Positions 30,160 to 40,800 of a DNA stretch of 64,000 bases are shown here, one piece after another (positions within the stretch are counted from its first letter, which is position 1; every line of letters starts with the position of its first letter). Source of the stretch: Lepidostoma basale (lineage: Eukaryota; Arthropoda; Insecta; Trichoptera; Lepidostomatidae); assembly GCA_022606425.2 (NCBI GenBank), contig JAHDVF020000673.1, positions 372,001 to 436,000 on the forward strand, given 5' to 3'. Position numbers and translations under genes: made by a program. Below the pieces are notes generated by a model that was not told the DNA's origin, searched no databases, and saw only the letters and a program-made list of their open reading frames with translations.

Positions 30160-30850
30160 TAAACTTATATATGGAAGTGAAGTTTGGAGTTGGCAAAAGA
30201 TGGATGAAAGTAGGATTAATGCCATAGAAATGAGATCACTGAGAAGAATGTGCAGGAAACAGTGTACGATAGAAACCAAACATCGAAATAAGGAAGAAAT
30301 TTAAGGCAGATGATTGCATCCTAAGTAATGCCTTCGTAATGCCTAAGTAATGACGGCCTTCGTGGCAGAGTGGTTACGAGCTCTGACTTCCATGCCGAAG
30401 GTCCTGGGTTCGATTCCCGGCGATGGCAGTGTGATTGTCACACTGTCTTTGGTCTTGTGTAGAATTCACGTGGCAATAAAATGGCGATAGATTGGCTACC
30501 TATCACATGTCACGAGAATCAATATAATAGCTAAAAAAAATTGTATACAGTAATTGGGTCCAAACGACCTGTTGTGTACATAAAAAAAAAAAAAAATACT
30601 AAAAAAATATTACAAAGATAATTTGGATATATGGAACGTCTTGATGAGAGAAGAATGGTTATTAGATTTTATTATATACAAAATGTGTGAATGGAAAAAG
30701 AAGTCGTGGACGGCCGGGAAAACAAAAAAAGACCAGATTAATAAATTATTATACCATACTAAAAGGCGGCAACTCTAGCTTCATCTACCTTTATACATCG
30801 TAACGCGTACGTTCGTAGTTTTTTCAGACTATGAAAAACGATAGTTTTCA
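30160..30850 (+). mobile_element. LINE-A copy split by a SINE
   Basis: 30160-30350 reads GSEVWSWQKMDESRINAIEM-like sequence; 30596-30850 continues with YMERLDERRMV and GRPG. The SINE at 30352-30595 sits between. Heavily mutated. Confidence 0.65.
30352..30595 (+). mobile_element. tRNA-derived SINE, full length
   Basis: A-box TGGCAGAGTGGTTACGAGC and B-box GGTTCGATTCC form an internal RNA polymerase III promoter, spaced as in a tRNA. The body has a CAGTGTGATTGTCACACTG hairpin, AATTCACGTGGCAATAAAATGG, and ends CCTGTTGTGTACAT plus poly(A). About 244 bp. Copies: 11040 (-), 12450 (-), 26157, 29885, 31851, 38692 (-), 41615, 42180. SINEs encode no protein and rely on LINE machinery. Confidence 0.85.
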
Positions 30851-31015
30851 AGAAGTTTTACTATAATATTTATGTATGACATGTTTCGCCCTTCTGAGGC
30901 ATTTTCAAAAATGTTTTTCATATTTTGTAAATGGCATAGAAGGGCGAAAGAGGTCATACATAAATATTATAATAAAACTCCTTGAAAACTATCGTTTTTC
31001 ATACAAATTAATATA
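30840..31015. mobile_element. Palindromic MITE-like repeat
   Basis: Arms AAACGATAGTTTTCAAGAAG and CTTGAAAACTATCGTTTTTC are complementary and each contains GACATGTTTCGCCC-type or GGGCGAAAGAGGTC motifs. Same architecture as 19100-19250 with divergent arm tips. Confidence 0.6.
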
Positions 31016-31019
31016 TTGT

Positions 31020-31170
31020 CTTCCTTATTATGTTGTATGTATATAATATTTTACCTGTACTCAATAGATACCTTAAACATTTATGCTGTTTGTAATGTAT
31101 TTTGAATAAAACTGATTTGATTTTCCTCGGCCTTCCACTATTTCTAGCTCCGTTCATTAAATAATGTATT
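31020..31170. mobile_element. LINE-C tail (+) abutting LINE-A scrap (-)
   Basis: 31025-31115 matches the LINE-C 3' UTR (TACTCAATAGATACCTTAAA ... AAAACTGATTTGATT). 31116-31170 is a reversed LINE-A piece (CCTCGGCCTTCC). Confidence 0.6.
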
Positions 31171-31269
31171 TTTTTAAATCGTAATGAACAAAGGTTTGGG
31201 TGCATCGTCCTTGGGGGTTGTGATGTGCATGCATAGTACGTACATGGCATATTATAGTTTATTTGATCA

Positions 31270-31530
31270 ACTGCGCACATGACAAATTATCCAGGCACAC
31301 GGCCCACACTCCTTCCGGGGCCCTCGGCTCCCACCGCTGGCCTCAGCCCCCGTCCTGCAGCGCCTCCACCCCATCCCCATTCTCTTCCCCATCCCATCCC
31401 CATCCATCACCTACCCCTCACCCCGGTGCATCAAATATCATTTATGTGTTCCAGTGCGCATATCAATCCCGGGCAATTTTCATCACGCCATATTTACGCG
31501 ATACCACAACCCAGCATCAGGGACGAACAA
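31270..31530. other. C-rich islet, function unknown
   Basis: Strong strand bias (CCATCCCC repeats, 31365-31420) inside AT-rich DNA. Frames 31263-31580 and 31279-31560 are open but low-complexity. May be a regulatory element; not a convincing exon. Confidence 0.3.
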
Positions 31531-31669
31531 GGATTCCAAAAATATTATATATTTTTTTAAATAACATAAATATTACATAATTATTTGTCTATGAGATTGA
31601 AAATCGTATCTCTAGCGTATTCATTTACCTAATTTATTGTTTCTTGAAAAATAATGTAAAACTCCATAT

Positions 31670-31815
31670 TAAATGCAATATATTATTTAAATACGAATAA
31701 CAATGTCTGTTTTATAGATGCAAATGAATTTGATAATGCCTGGAAATGTGAAACATGTCATTCCCACAATATATAAGAAAACTTCTAGAAGTTTTCATTC
31801 GTATTTATTAGTAAT
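31670..31815. mobile_element. Palindromic MITE-like repeat, eroded
   Basis: AATTTGATAATGCCTGGAAATGTGAAACATGTC and AACTTCTAGAAGTTTTCATTCG mark the family; the left arm is mostly deleted. Confidence 0.5.
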
Positions 31816-31850
31816 TTACCGTTTAAGATAAATTGATAAATTGAAGATAA

Positions 31851-32005
31851 ACCCCGAAGGTTTCGGGTTCCATTCCCGGCGAAGGCAGTGTGGTTGTCAC
31901 ACTGTCTTTGGTCTGGTGTAGAATTCACGTGACAATAAAATGGCGATAGATTAGCTACCTATCACATGTCACGAGAATCAATATGATAGCCATAGCTATA
32001 ATACC
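31851..32005 (+). mobile_element. SINE, 5'-truncated
   Basis: Begins inside the B-box region (CGGGTTCCATTCCCGGCG) and continues with the hairpin and body of the 30352 SINE. No poly(A) tail is left. Confidence 0.7.
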
Positions 32006-32219
32006 CTTTACATCGATTTGGCTCATGCTGTCACGATGTAAAGAGCGATCCAACAAAATAATAATAATAACATTGTTTTCTTAATTTCGGAAGAATAGTA
32101 GTAGTTTAACACTGTTTTATCCCAATTATCGTTTCTTGAAGAACGATGTGAATCTCTATATCAAATAATTAATACGAATAAAAACGTCTGTTTTCTAGAT
32201 TTATTTTTAAATCAACGAA

Positions 32220-32460
32220 TTCGGAAGACCGCCAAAGAGATCGTCGTCGTCGTCGTCGAAGAGAAGTCGACCTCCCAAGAGAGGCCAGACTGATTACAGG
32301 AACAGAACTAAAAGAAGAAGAGAACAAATTCTTGAAACATCAACGAGCGTGTGCGTTACGATGTAATAGAGGAAGCTCGGGAGGTATGTCAGGACAGAGC
32401 TGTGTGACGGTCTATTCTCTCTGCTTACTAATTGTTAGTTAGTTAGTAAGTAAGTTACCT
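32220..32460 (+). mobile_element. LINE 3' end followed by LINE-A 3' scrap
   Basis: 32220-32335 has CCAAGAGAGGCCAGACTGAT and ends AGAAGAAGAG; a (GTC)n run (32241-32262) is expanded inside. 32336-32460 is a mutated LINE-A C-terminus ending TTAGTTAGTTAG. Confidence 0.5.
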
Positions 32461-32529
32461 TTTATATTATACTGCCTTTTCCAGTTTAGTATTATTAATA
32501 ACTTGTAAATGTGGAAAAAATAATTATAA

Positions 32530-32740
32530 ATTAACTTCTTCTTCTTCTGCTTTATTTAGGACTGTGTCCTGTTATTTCTCGGAGCCTGTTCCTGGGATGC
32601 AGATGTCCAACTGTCTCGCCACCTTTTAAGTGGTCTCCCTGCAGGTCGATTTTCTGTTGGTACTTTATTTGCGGCTATATGTATCACTCTTTCAGAACAT
32701 GATCTTTCCACATGATCTCTCCAATAATATATAAATAAAT
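32530..32740 (-). mobile_element. LINE 3' end, reversed
   Basis: CTTCTTCTTCTGC at the left is a reversed GAAG tail; the body (GATGCAGATGTCCAACTGTC) is the complement of the tail family at 690 and 11220. Confidence 0.5.
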
Positions 32741-32774
32741 ATATAAATTAACATTTATGGATATTCCGTTTTAT

Positions 32775-33050
32775 TTATGCCCGCCCTAATACAGCTCTAT
32801 TCACGTCCATGTATTGGTAGCCAGCCTCCCTTGTGCCCCTCCTCTTGCACTGTATCGTCCACCATCTCCCATCCCTGCATCCCTTACCTCCACCCCTGCA
32901 GCCATAGCAACATTGATTTGTCCCTTCCAGAATCCTGATGCATCGAAAATGGAGCATGGTCTAACGCTTCCCCGGAAAACACGACCTGTCTTATTATACG
33001 ATTATATTTATCTTAACTGCACAACAGTCACTTAAAAATTAATTTAAAAT
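32775..33050. other. C-rich islet, function unknown
   Basis: Pyrimidine-biased with short frames on both strands (32814-33035 +, 32957-32775 -); no recognised domain. Confidence 0.25.
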
Positions 33051-33064
33051 TATTTGAAATGTTC

Positions 33065-33355
33065 ACTTACTAACTAACTAACTTACCATCACGTTTCACC
33101 GAAGGGCTAGGCAGAAAGAATGGACCACTACCCTATTATTTCAAGACATACTCGTACATATCTCGATTCCTTAACATTTAAACATCGTGTCATGCACGCA
33201 CGTTGATTTTTATCCGAATCCCCACCTGATCGACATTTCATATTTGATTGATTTGATCGTGCCACGGTTTACCTCGGTCTTCCTCTATTTCTAGTTCCGT
33301 TTACGTCGTTTACATATACTTTCTGTACCATTCTTTCCGTGTGAAACTATCTTAA
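33065..33355 (-). mobile_element. LINE-A 3' fragment
   Basis: ACTAACTAACTAAC at the left, then the reverse complement of the LINE-A C-terminus (GCCACGGTTTACCTCGGTCTTCC). Ends abruptly at the LINE-C junction. Confidence 0.75.
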
Positions 33356-33720
33356 ACTCAGCTGTGCTAGAGGGTGTTTGTCTTTTTGTCCCTGATAGAT
33401 TTCTCCGACAGCGACAGCACAGATTGTTTTACCCACCGGCCACCAGAACCAATCTGCCTCTGGTGACACTGGTGGGAAGAGCAATTAGTCTGCTGAACGC
33501 GGTCTTCTCGGAGTTTTTCGAAGTCTTTCATATTAGTGAAGATACGTTCAGGGGACAAATACTCTTGACTTTAGAAAGTATGTTGTCTTCCTAATGTCGA
33601 ACTATCTCTAATGCGTTTCTGGTATTATGTTGTATGTATACGAGTATAATATTTACTTTAAACATTTTGCTGTTTGTAATGTATTTTGAGTTAATAAACT
33701 GATTTGATTTGATTTAATGA
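33356..33720 (+). mobile_element. LINE-C 3' copy
   Basis: Frame 33364-33594 reads YLRQRQHRL-like FLRQRQHRLFY, RTNLPLVTLVGRAI and EDTFRGQILLTLESML, then the 3' UTR to AACTGATTTGATTTGATTT. Confidence 0.75.
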
Positions 33721-34140
33721 CTCTTTCATTATTTTGTTCATAACACTTTTATTCGCACTGCATTAACTTATTATATTATATTTGCATTTGACACTCTATC
33801 ATATACAGATTTATCACACATTCGTCTAAGACCTAGGTTCTCAAAGTGGACGATAACGCCCCCTAGACCCAGAAAAAATAGAAACATTTCTTCCTTTTCT
33901 ATTCTACCATATGTCGTTTTCAGATACATAAAAGATTTAATAATAATTATATTTTAAAATTCAACTATGTGTTTCTAAATATTTGGAATATCTTTTATGG
34001 GAGGGGGGCGTTGAACGTTTATATTTCTTGTAAAGGGGGCGATGGCCCAGAAAATATTGGAAACGTATGGTCTAAGATATGTCTCTTCTTTTGAATTTAT
34101 TCTACTCTCTTCTTTCTTTTGCCAGATACACTTAGTTACT
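33720..34140 (-). mobile_element. LINE-A fragment split by a hAT-like element
   Basis: 33720-33831 and 34078-34140 are contiguous in other LINE-A copies (CACATTCGTCTAAGA then ATTTATTCTAC). The gap is the hAT insertion 33832-34069. Confidence 0.7.
33832..34069. mobile_element. hAT-like non-autonomous element, 8-bp target duplication
   Basis: GTCTAAGA occurs at 33824-33831 and 34070-34077. Ends (CCTAGGTTCTCAAAGTGG ... CGTATG) are weak hAT TIRs; inside, ACGCCCCCTAGACCC and AAAGGGGGCGATGGCCC are partly complementary. 238 bp, non-coding. Confidence 0.65.
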
Positions 34141-34199
34141 TAAACACAAATAAATTAAATTAAGGGGGAAAATGGCAGTTTGTAACATAAGTGTGAATT

Positions 34200-34545
34200 A
34201 AGAGAACCTAGAGCGGGTTACTTTGTCTTCTCTCAGATCTCCCCTATGTTGTCTATCACTTGAGAGTAGGCGTCTCTGTCCCTGGCAGCTCAAACCAGCT
34301 CCTCGATGCTCCTCAAGCCAGTTCAGTCCCTTATGTTGTGGAGCCAGGAGATTCACCTCTTGCCAACACCTCGTCGGCCCTTAAATTTACCCCCAATGAT
34401 CAGATTCAGCAATTTATATCACAGGTTACTGAATTTGTCAATTTAAGTAACATGTTCACAGTGGATGGCCGAACGGACAGTGGCGTTGAAACACGGCTTG
34501 TGGCGGTAATAAAGTGAATGAATCATTAAAAGTACTTATTTGAAA
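34200..34545 (+). mobile_element. Unknown repeat joined to LINE-A mid-region
   Basis: 34200-34400 is unassigned. 34420-34545 reads VTEFVNLSNMFTVDGR and VETRLVAVIKVNESLKVL, the region upstream of SEAWNW in LINE-A (compare VVEFAYLGSMFARDGR at 24650 -). The frame 34260-34517 is therefore a chance fusion, not a gene. Confidence 0.55.
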
Positions 34546-34554
34546 CAAAAAAAA

Positions 34555-34975
34555 AACTAACTAACTAACTAACCATCACGCTTCGGGGAGACGGCAGGCA
34601 GAAAGAATGGACTGCCACACTTTTCTTTCCTGACATATTTCCTTAGATTCCTCAACATTAATACATCGTGTCATTCACGCGCGTCGATTTCTCTGACTCC
34701 TCACGTGGCCGACATTCAATATTTGCTTTATTTGATCGTGCCACGTTTTCCTCGGTCATCCTCTATTTCTAGTTCCATTTACATTGTTAACATACACTTT
34801 TTTACCATTCTTTCTTCATTCATTCTTTCCATGTGTCCAAACCATCTTAATGATCCTTTCATTATTTTATTCATAACACCATCATTCGCACCGCATTCAT
34901 TTCTTATATTTTCATTCGACACTCTATCATACACAGAGTATCCACACATTCGTCTAAGAGATCCTTTTATAGATT
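34555..34975 (-). mobile_element. LINE-A copy
   Basis: CTAACTAACTAACTAACC at the left; minus strand reads the C-terminus through MERMNEERMVKK up to the RRMCGYSVYDRV region. Adjacent to, and opposite, the + fragment at 34420. Confidence 0.8.
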
Positions 34976-35199
34976 ATTTATTAAGTTATAATAATTACTT
35001 ATTGCAAATAAGCGTGTACTTAACATTTAATATGAGACGATTCCATCTGCAGTACTGATGAAATAACTATTAAGGTCAATGATAAAGGAAATTGTGAAAA
35101 TCCTGTGTTCTTCGTCGTCTCTTATCAATGTCTTTGTCAATAGCGCCAGTGCACTTAATTAATTCTTTTGTAACTATTATTATACATATCTTAAATGGT

Positions 35200-35950
35200 A
35201 GGGAGAAGGTTCGAGTATAGTTCTGTGATATGGAGTCTGCGCGAGATATTCACATTTGCTATAATGGATCCAGAAAATAAGTATAATGCGAGGGTTCGAT
35301 GGTTTGCCACATCCATGGGAGTAATTAGGACGGCTTGACTACAGTGGGTCAGTATTGCATTTGAACGGCCGTTACGTTGAAAGGGTGGAAATTTTTAAAT
35401 ACCACGGCAGCATGCTTACACAATCTCTTGACAAAAGAGCAACGTTTAATAAAATGAAATCAATCTTCTGCAATGATAACATAAACTTGAAACTCCGACA
35501 GAGAATGATCAAATGCTTTGTGTGGTCTGTTTTATTTTATGGATGTGAAACGTGGACCTTAAAAGTCAATTCAATGAACTGACTGAATGTGTCTCTTTCG
35601 CCGAATGCTCAGAATTCCCTGGATAGACTTGCTTACCAATACCGAAGTCCTGAGGCGAGCTAGAGTTAACAGGAAACTGTTATCAACTCTCAAGGTTCGG
35701 AAGATTTCACATCTGGGTCATATACTGCGTGGGGAAAAGTACCACCTTCTCCAACTGATATTGGCGGGAAAAAATTGAGGGACGCCGAGAGTCCGGTAGG
35801 AGACAGATGTCCTGGCTGCAAAACGCGAGGGAGTGGACCGGCATCCGAAGTGTGGAGGAGCTGTTCCGAGCGACGTGGGACAAGGACAGGTTCGCCGAGG
35901 TGATCGCCAACGTTGGGGGGATCCGATAGGGCACTTGAAGAAGAATAAGA
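35200..35950 (+). mobile_element. LINE-E C-terminal region
   Basis: Frames 35355-35582 and 35587-35778 read VEIFKYHGSML, LRQRMIKCFVWSVLFYGCET, FRRMLRIPWIDLLTNTEVLR and KISHLGHILRGEKYHLLQLI. These are the post-RT motifs of a widespread arthropod LINE (order KYLG, CYVWS-LLYG-ETWT, RRMLRIPW, LGHI-R). One stop (35580) and a frameshift after 35778 break it. It ends ACTTGAAGAAGAATAAG. Confidence 0.75.
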
Positions 35951-36189
35951 AATGGGAGTAATTCATATTTATTTATTCATTTGTCATAGATTTAGATTGT
36001 ATTCTTCGATAACTCTGCTACTGAACTTCTCAAATGTAAATTCTTTAGCCAATACAAATAGATATGTCGATTGAAGAAAATATGGAGATATACAAAGCAG
36101 TTCTAATGCAAAATCTTAAATATGGAAATATTAATATTTTTAATTGAAAATTCTTGGTAAAAATTCATTGTTAATGATACTTAAAAATT

Positions 36190-36300
36190 GTTTAACCTTT
36201 CGATGCCCAGTGGTCCCGTATGGGACCGCGGATTTGCGTCGTTCAATGCCCAACGGTCCCCTACGGGACCGGTGATTATGGTGCATTTCGTTGTCGCTGA
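36190..36300. repeat. piggyBac-like terminal fragment
   Basis: TTTAACCTTTCGATGCCCAG and the paired GGTCCCGTATGGGACC / GGTCCCCTACGGGACC blocks match the right end of the TTAA-bounded element at 51860-52716. Only one end is present. Confidence 0.5.
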
Positions 36301-36889
36301 GGAAAGGGTGCCGCGTCCTATAACAAATTAGGGTAAGTAGTGGAAGTCCCCCTATGTCCGTCTCTATTTTAAAAAATGCACACGTCTTTAACACGATCTC
36401 TCTGGACATCAACATGCTTCCTAAAAAATAATTTATGTCAAAGTTGCAAAAGGCATTAAGTTTGCAATGTTAATATTGAAAAGTAGAGTCTAGTAATTTG
36501 CTTATTTGGTTACTATTAGCATAGAGTCTAGTAGTTTTAGAAAATATGTTTGAAACATTTTTCTGGAAAAAATAGAGGATTAGAAAGACGTTGTCCTGCC
36601 CGAACGTTGGCTTGCTTGCTATTATAAGCTGGTTAAGGCTATTTAAAACGTTATTTCAATATGTTTTGTCGATGAATAATATACTTAATATGCACGCAAT
36701 TGTGATACATGCCATACATGGAATATCGAAACACAGCGAACAGAATTCTAAATCTACGCCACGCTACAACGCAAGTGATTTGCACATGCTTCAATCAAAT
36801 AATTCGACATCAGCGCCATCTATTGTAAATAAAGATTAATAAGAATTAATACCTGGAGGTCAATAATTCATGACCTTCCCTTCCTTACG

Positions 36890-37140
36890 GTCACCTACCG
36901 GGTCCATTTCTGAATCTAAACCATCCAGGGATCTATTTAAACACACAAAAATCAAAATCGGTCCAGCCGTTTAGGAGGAAATGGTCGAGGGATCGATTGG
37001 CAGAGGACGACCTCGCCAGGAATACCTAGACCAGATTTTCTGAGATACGGGCTGCACCTCTTATGCGGAGTTGAAGAGAATTGCCGAGGACCGAGCGGAG
37101 TGGAGGAGAAGATGCGTCGCTTTGCTGCAGACCAATCATT
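36890..37140 (+). mobile_element. LINE 3' end fragments
   Basis: ATCGGTCCAGCCGTTTAGG is a very common insect repeat terminus. It joins a frame reading MVEGSIGRGRPRQEYLDQIF and YAELKRIAEDRAEWRRRC, a LINE C-terminus. 36300-36890 shows nothing recognisable. Confidence 0.5.
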
Positions 37141-37352
37141 ACATTCGCCAGTACAGAATAATTATATATACGAGTATAAAGATACATAGTACCTATGTTT
37201 AAAAAAATCATTTAAATGTTTCAGAAAATCAATACCTTATTGCACGCAAGTATACAATATGTACCATAAAATTATGCAAGCTTCGTTGTGAGATGAGATA
37301 TCAAGTTCCCACAATCGGGATGATGGAATAATTATTGAGAAATAGCAATCTT

Positions 37353-37391
37353 TATATAAAACTTATAACAAAAGCAATATCTGCAGTTTTT
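37353..37391 (+). promoter_or_regulatory. Candidate core promoter of the NRF-6-like gene
   Basis: TATATAAA at 37353-37360 is followed about 25 bp later by TCTGCAGTTTT, close to an arthropod initiator. This would give a 5' UTR of roughly 220 nt before the ATG at 37606. An upstream non-coding exon cannot be excluded. Confidence 0.3.
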
Positions 37392-37605
37392 AATCTACTG
37401 CCATAATGATAAGACATTAACTCAATACTCAAGAAATCGACAATTTAATGACAACCAACATATTCCCGCTCAATTATGTGATCGAATTCATGTTTTAAAA
37501 CGTGCATGTGTTTACATTTAAAAATATACGAGTATATTTTTTTGCCAATGGTTGTTACGAATATTAATTTAACAGTACTTGTTTAGGCGGTAATTTATTT
37601 TAAAA

Positions 37606-37804
37606 ATGGTTGTGCATAGATTAATAAGGGTTTTGACACTTATAGTGTTGGTGCGAGCTCAAGTCGTGTGTGGAGATATGGGTAATATTTTGGATGTATC
37701 CTGGAGCCTGCCTGATCCCAAGGGGTCTCCGAATTCTACTTGTGAACAAGATCTCCAGAAAATGTTCATCAACTTGAGGAATATGACGCTTTGGGCGTTT
37801 GAAA
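37606..37804 (+). CDS. NRF-6-like exon 1 (residues 1-66)
   Basis: Good start context (AAAATGG). Encodes the signal peptide (MVVHRLIRVLTLIVLV core) and the start of the NRF domain ending ITLWAFE-like NMTLWAFE. Donor GTAGGT after one base of the next codon (phase 1). Intron 1 (1,717 bp) holds LINE-A ends, a SINE and a hammerhead-family repeat. Confidence 0.85.
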
Positions 37805-40800
37805 GTAGGTGAATATGCAGTATTTTTTAAATGTTTTTGAATTGAGAGCCGCAAGCGCACCCTGTTATCTGTGATAAAAAAGGTCGGACATTTCACGGGT
37901 GCCAACTCACGAATTGCGAGAACATGTCATGAATAAAGTGTAAAATAGTACCAACGAACTGTCACATTTTAGTGGGGTAATTTCGAATATTTTGCGTAAT
38001 ATTATTTGTATTTTTTTTAATGAGAAGTAAGAACCTGAACCAAATATATAAGTACAAAAATATCTTTCTTATATTATTTTATCGTCTTTCCTACTTACGT
38101 TGAGAATTGGTACGCGGGATAAAAAAATTGTTTGGTTATTTTTTGTTTTTTATTCGCCTAAAAAGTTAACTAACTTCTTACGTGGGTACATAATAACACA
38201 CACTTTTTTTTAGTTTCTATCCTTGGGATTGGTTTGTAAAAGTCTAATATCTTTACAATTTTTATATTAATTCTTAACCACTGTTTTTTCCCATTCAAGA
38301 GTTCATTTTTCTCGGCATGTTTCGAAGATTTTACACCTTCATCATCGAGAGAACGATATAAACTTGAGTTTATATAAAATATTAAATGTCGGCCATATGT
38401 GAAGTCGGAAGAATCGACGTATATGTATAACTCGCCGTTTGATTGTGGAGAAAGCTAGAAAGATGTGTCAGGATAGATTAGTGTGACGTTTCATTCTCTC
38501 TGCCTACCCTTTCGGGGAAACGGCGTGAAGATTTATTATTGATGAAAAAAAAGTATTTTAATTCATAAGGAATTCCACAATGTTAACGCCTATTAAAAAT
38601 CTAATATCTTTGCTGGTTCTTGGGATGCCACTTGGAACTTTGATGTGGTTGTTTCCCGTCGCTTTCCACATTTTTAAACACAACAGGTTTTTTGAACCCA
38701 ATTACTGTACATAGCTTTTTAGCTATTGATTCTCATGACATGTGATAGGTAGCTAGTTTATCGTTATTTTTATTGTAACGTGAATTCTTCTAGATTAAGG
38801 ACAGTGTGAGATAATTATTTAATACTGGCATCGTCGGGAATCGAACCCGGGACCTTCGGTGTGGCGGTCATTGCTGTTGTCACTCTGCCACGAAAGCCGT
38901 CTTCATTTTACAATGTGTATTTTCGACACTTGATCAAACGAAATGGGCGAATATTGGACAAAGAAATGTCGTTTTATTTTTTTTAATTGAAAAATACAAT
39001 GTCAGACAATAAATCAATTACTGAAAGGCGGCCATGTTCGAAGTAGGAACGACCGACGAGCGTGCATGTCACGATGTGTGAATGTGGAAGAGGCGCGAGA
39101 GTTATGTCAGGATAGAACCGTGAGGCGATCCATCCTCTCTGCCTATCCCTCCGGAGAAACGGCGTGATGGTTAGTTAGTTAATTAGTTATTATGTAGAAG
39201 GAACTGGGTCCAGTCCAACATTGAACCTTAAACCCCCGAATTAGATGACAAGCGTTCTGTTCCCGCTGGCCTAGTAAATATTAAAAACATTATAAAAATA
39301 GGAATGTAGAGCAGAAGAAAGTGTTGTGAACAAAATTATTACAGTATCACTACGTTGGTTTGGAGATATGGAATCATATGGATGGGAAAATATCTCATTT
39401 CAAGTCCACTACACTTTGCTGCAAACCAATCCCTTGGGTTGAAACTAGCGGAGATAATAATATTTATACCTTTTGTCTTGTATGTTCTAGGTTATTCCAT
39501 GACATTATTTCACTGTTTTAGTGTGGGATTCAAGTGCTCGTGGACCTTCGGGGCTACTTCAGGGGTCGCCTTACCAATTGGGTAACTTCGGTGAATGTGT
39601 GGGGGAGGAACGCGCCTCGGGGGTGCGCGGCCCGCCCCGTCACTACTGCCTGGCCGAGGTCACACTGCCGCCCTCACAAGACACCAAACACACCAAATAC
39701 GTGGAGGCCTTCGACCCCTACGGCAGCGCCTTTGACAAGATATACGTCAGTAATTTAATTATGAAATCTTACAGAAACGTGCATGCTCTGTAAACCTGTA
39801 TTCAGTGCTTAGGAATATTATAGTAGGAATATATAACGCCTAAAGTGAATCTAAAAAATAATATTTCCAGTATTCGGGTGACCCAGTTCGCGTGAGACGC
39901 GACGTGTTACACTGGGGACTGTGCGCCCCCCAGAGCTGCGCGGCCCCCGAGCTGTCCCGCCTGTTGCAGGCCCACCTGGCGTATGAGCACCAGTCACGGG
40001 AGCACCCCTCGCTGGACCCCCGGCTGCAGGTGCACAGGCTAAGCGAGGGGGCCCACGGGTTTTCCGTAGCAATAGCCAACACGTCATGTCAGATAGAGGG
40101 GAAAGAAATCGTTATAACCAACGGAGCCATCGTATTTTTGTAAGTATTATTACAAATGGTGCACTTACAATTGTCATCGCAAACAGAAGCCTATCCAAAA
40201 AAGCTAAAATGGCAGTGCACAATGGTGTTCTTATACCGACCCTTATGTATGAAAGCGAAGCATGGAACTGGCAAAAGAAGGATGAGAGTAGAATAAATGC
40301 AGTAGAAATGAGACCTCTTAGACGAATGTGTAGATACTCTGTGTGTAATAGAGTGTCTAATGAGAATATAAGAAGTGAATGCGGTGCGAATGATGGTATT
40401 ATGAACAAAATAATGAATCGTTTGGACCATGGTTTGGACACATGGAAAAAAGAATGACAGAATGGTGAAGTATAGGTATGTAAACGACGTGAACGGAGCT
40501 TGAAATAGAGATAAGCCGACGAAATCGTGGCACGATCAAATAAATTAAATAATAAATGTCGGTCACGTGAGGAATCGGAGAAATCGACGTGCGTGCATGA
40601 CACGATGTACGAATGTAGAGGAATCAGATAAGTATGTCAGGAAAGAAAAGTGTGGCAGTCCATTATTTTTGTCTACCCCTTAGGGAAGACGGCTTGATAG
40701 TTATTTAGTTACAATATTCTGCAATGATAAACTAAATTTGAAACTTAGGCATATTTAGGCATATGTTTGGTATATTTATTTGTATGGTTCAGAAACCTGG

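Noticed and set aside
30352..30440. tRNA gene-like A and B boxes
   Set aside because: The body continues into a shared SINE sequence with a poly(A) end, and the acceptor stem does not close. It is a SINE head, as are the matches at 26157 and 41615.
31263..31580. Two long overlapping plus frames
   Set aside because: Low-complexity Pro/His/Ser-rich translation from a C-rich tract; no splice or start support.
34260..34517. 85-codon open frame
   Set aside because: Its second half is LINE-A sequence and its first half is unassigned; the Met-to-stop frame is a chance fusion.
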